Origin: Pseudomonadota bacterium
GTDB lineage: Bacteria > Pseudomonadota > Gammaproteobacteria > Burkholderiales > Burkholderiaceae_C
Reading direction: 5' to 3'
Length of the DNA: 13,544 bases
Assembly: GCA_023460715.1 (NCBI GenBank)
Contig: JAEWPH010000055.1
Coordinates: 1-13,544 of the forward strand
In this document: in pieces, positions 13,455-13,544 of the stretch
Layout of the letters: the number at the start of each line of letters is the position of its first letter
Numbering within the stretch: the stretch's first letter is position 1
Made by a program: the position numbers and the translations under genes
The notes under the pieces: model-generated
Database searches by the model: none
Told to the model about the DNA's origin: nothing
What the model saw: only the letters and a program-made list of their open reading frames with translations

Positions 13455-13544
13455 ATGAACGCCTGGAACCTGAACCGCTGGACGCGCCACCTGGGCATGG
13501 CAGCGCTGCTGGCCGGCATGGCGGCGGCCCACGCGGCCGGGCCG
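13455..13544 (+). CDS. Exported protein, N-terminal signal peptide only (3' partial)
   Basis: Thirty codons are visible before the window ends: a basic N-region (NRWTRH), a hydrophobic core (LGMAALLAGMAAA) and a likely AHA cleavage site followed by AGP. This is a Sec signal peptide. GGAG (13442-13445) lies 9 bases before the ATG. It starts 68 bases after the binding-protein stop on the same strand and is probably in the same operon. The intervening bases contain a GCCGC-rich hairpin but no T-run. The mature protein's family is unknown. Confidence 0.7.
   Translation, partial: MNAWNLNRWTRHLGMAALLAGMAAAHAAGP

Overview
The window is high-GC DNA (strong G/C bias at third codon positions, long antisense open frames) whose genes and gene order look like a betaproteobacterium of the Burkholderiales, most likely family Comamonadaceae (Acidovorax-like). 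This placement rests on recalled protein similarity, the metX-metW pair, and AT-richer intergenic repeats of a type I associate with that family. No search was run.

Layout. (1) 2-2452 (+): the 3' part of a large GAF-PAS-PAS-GGDEF-EAL cyclic-di-GMP protein. (2) 2453-2588: a short intergenic repeat between convergent genes. (3) 2589-4574 (-): a Kef-type CPA2 cation/proton antiporter with RCK domains, divergent from (4) 4692-7724 (+): kdsD-kdsC-lptC, overlapping or nearly so, followed by a short-chain dehydrogenase. The first two make precursors for LPS Kdo and the third belongs to the LPS export bridge. lptA and lptB, which usually follow, are not in the window. (5) 7859-9255 (-): two tandem paralogous RRM/glycine-rich RNA-binding proteins, each with its own leader and intrinsic terminator. 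(6) 9352-10137 (+): a manganese (yybP-ykoY type) riboswitch in front of a TMEM165/GDT1 (UPF0016) Mn2+ exporter-like gene. (7) 10134-12086 (+): a promoter, a SAM-II-like riboswitch and an intrinsic terminator in front of metX-metW. (8) 12087-12441: 355 noncoding bases with a possible terminator, a folded MITE-like element and two perfect hairpins. (9) 12442-13544 (+): a PhnD-like periplasmic binding protein, then the signal peptide of another exported protein cut by the window end.

Most of the interest lies in regulatory RNA. Two metabolite/ion riboswitches sit 0.8 kb apart. Both RRM leaders can fold their Shine-Dalgarno sequence into a hairpin that persists between the paralogs by wobble pairing. 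The divergent kef/kdsD promoters place their -10 boxes 5-6 bases from the start codons, predicting leaderless mRNAs. A structured element flanked by 10-bp direct repeats sits downstream of metW. I found no tRNA, rRNA, CRISPR array, full insertion sequence, or clear new protein system.
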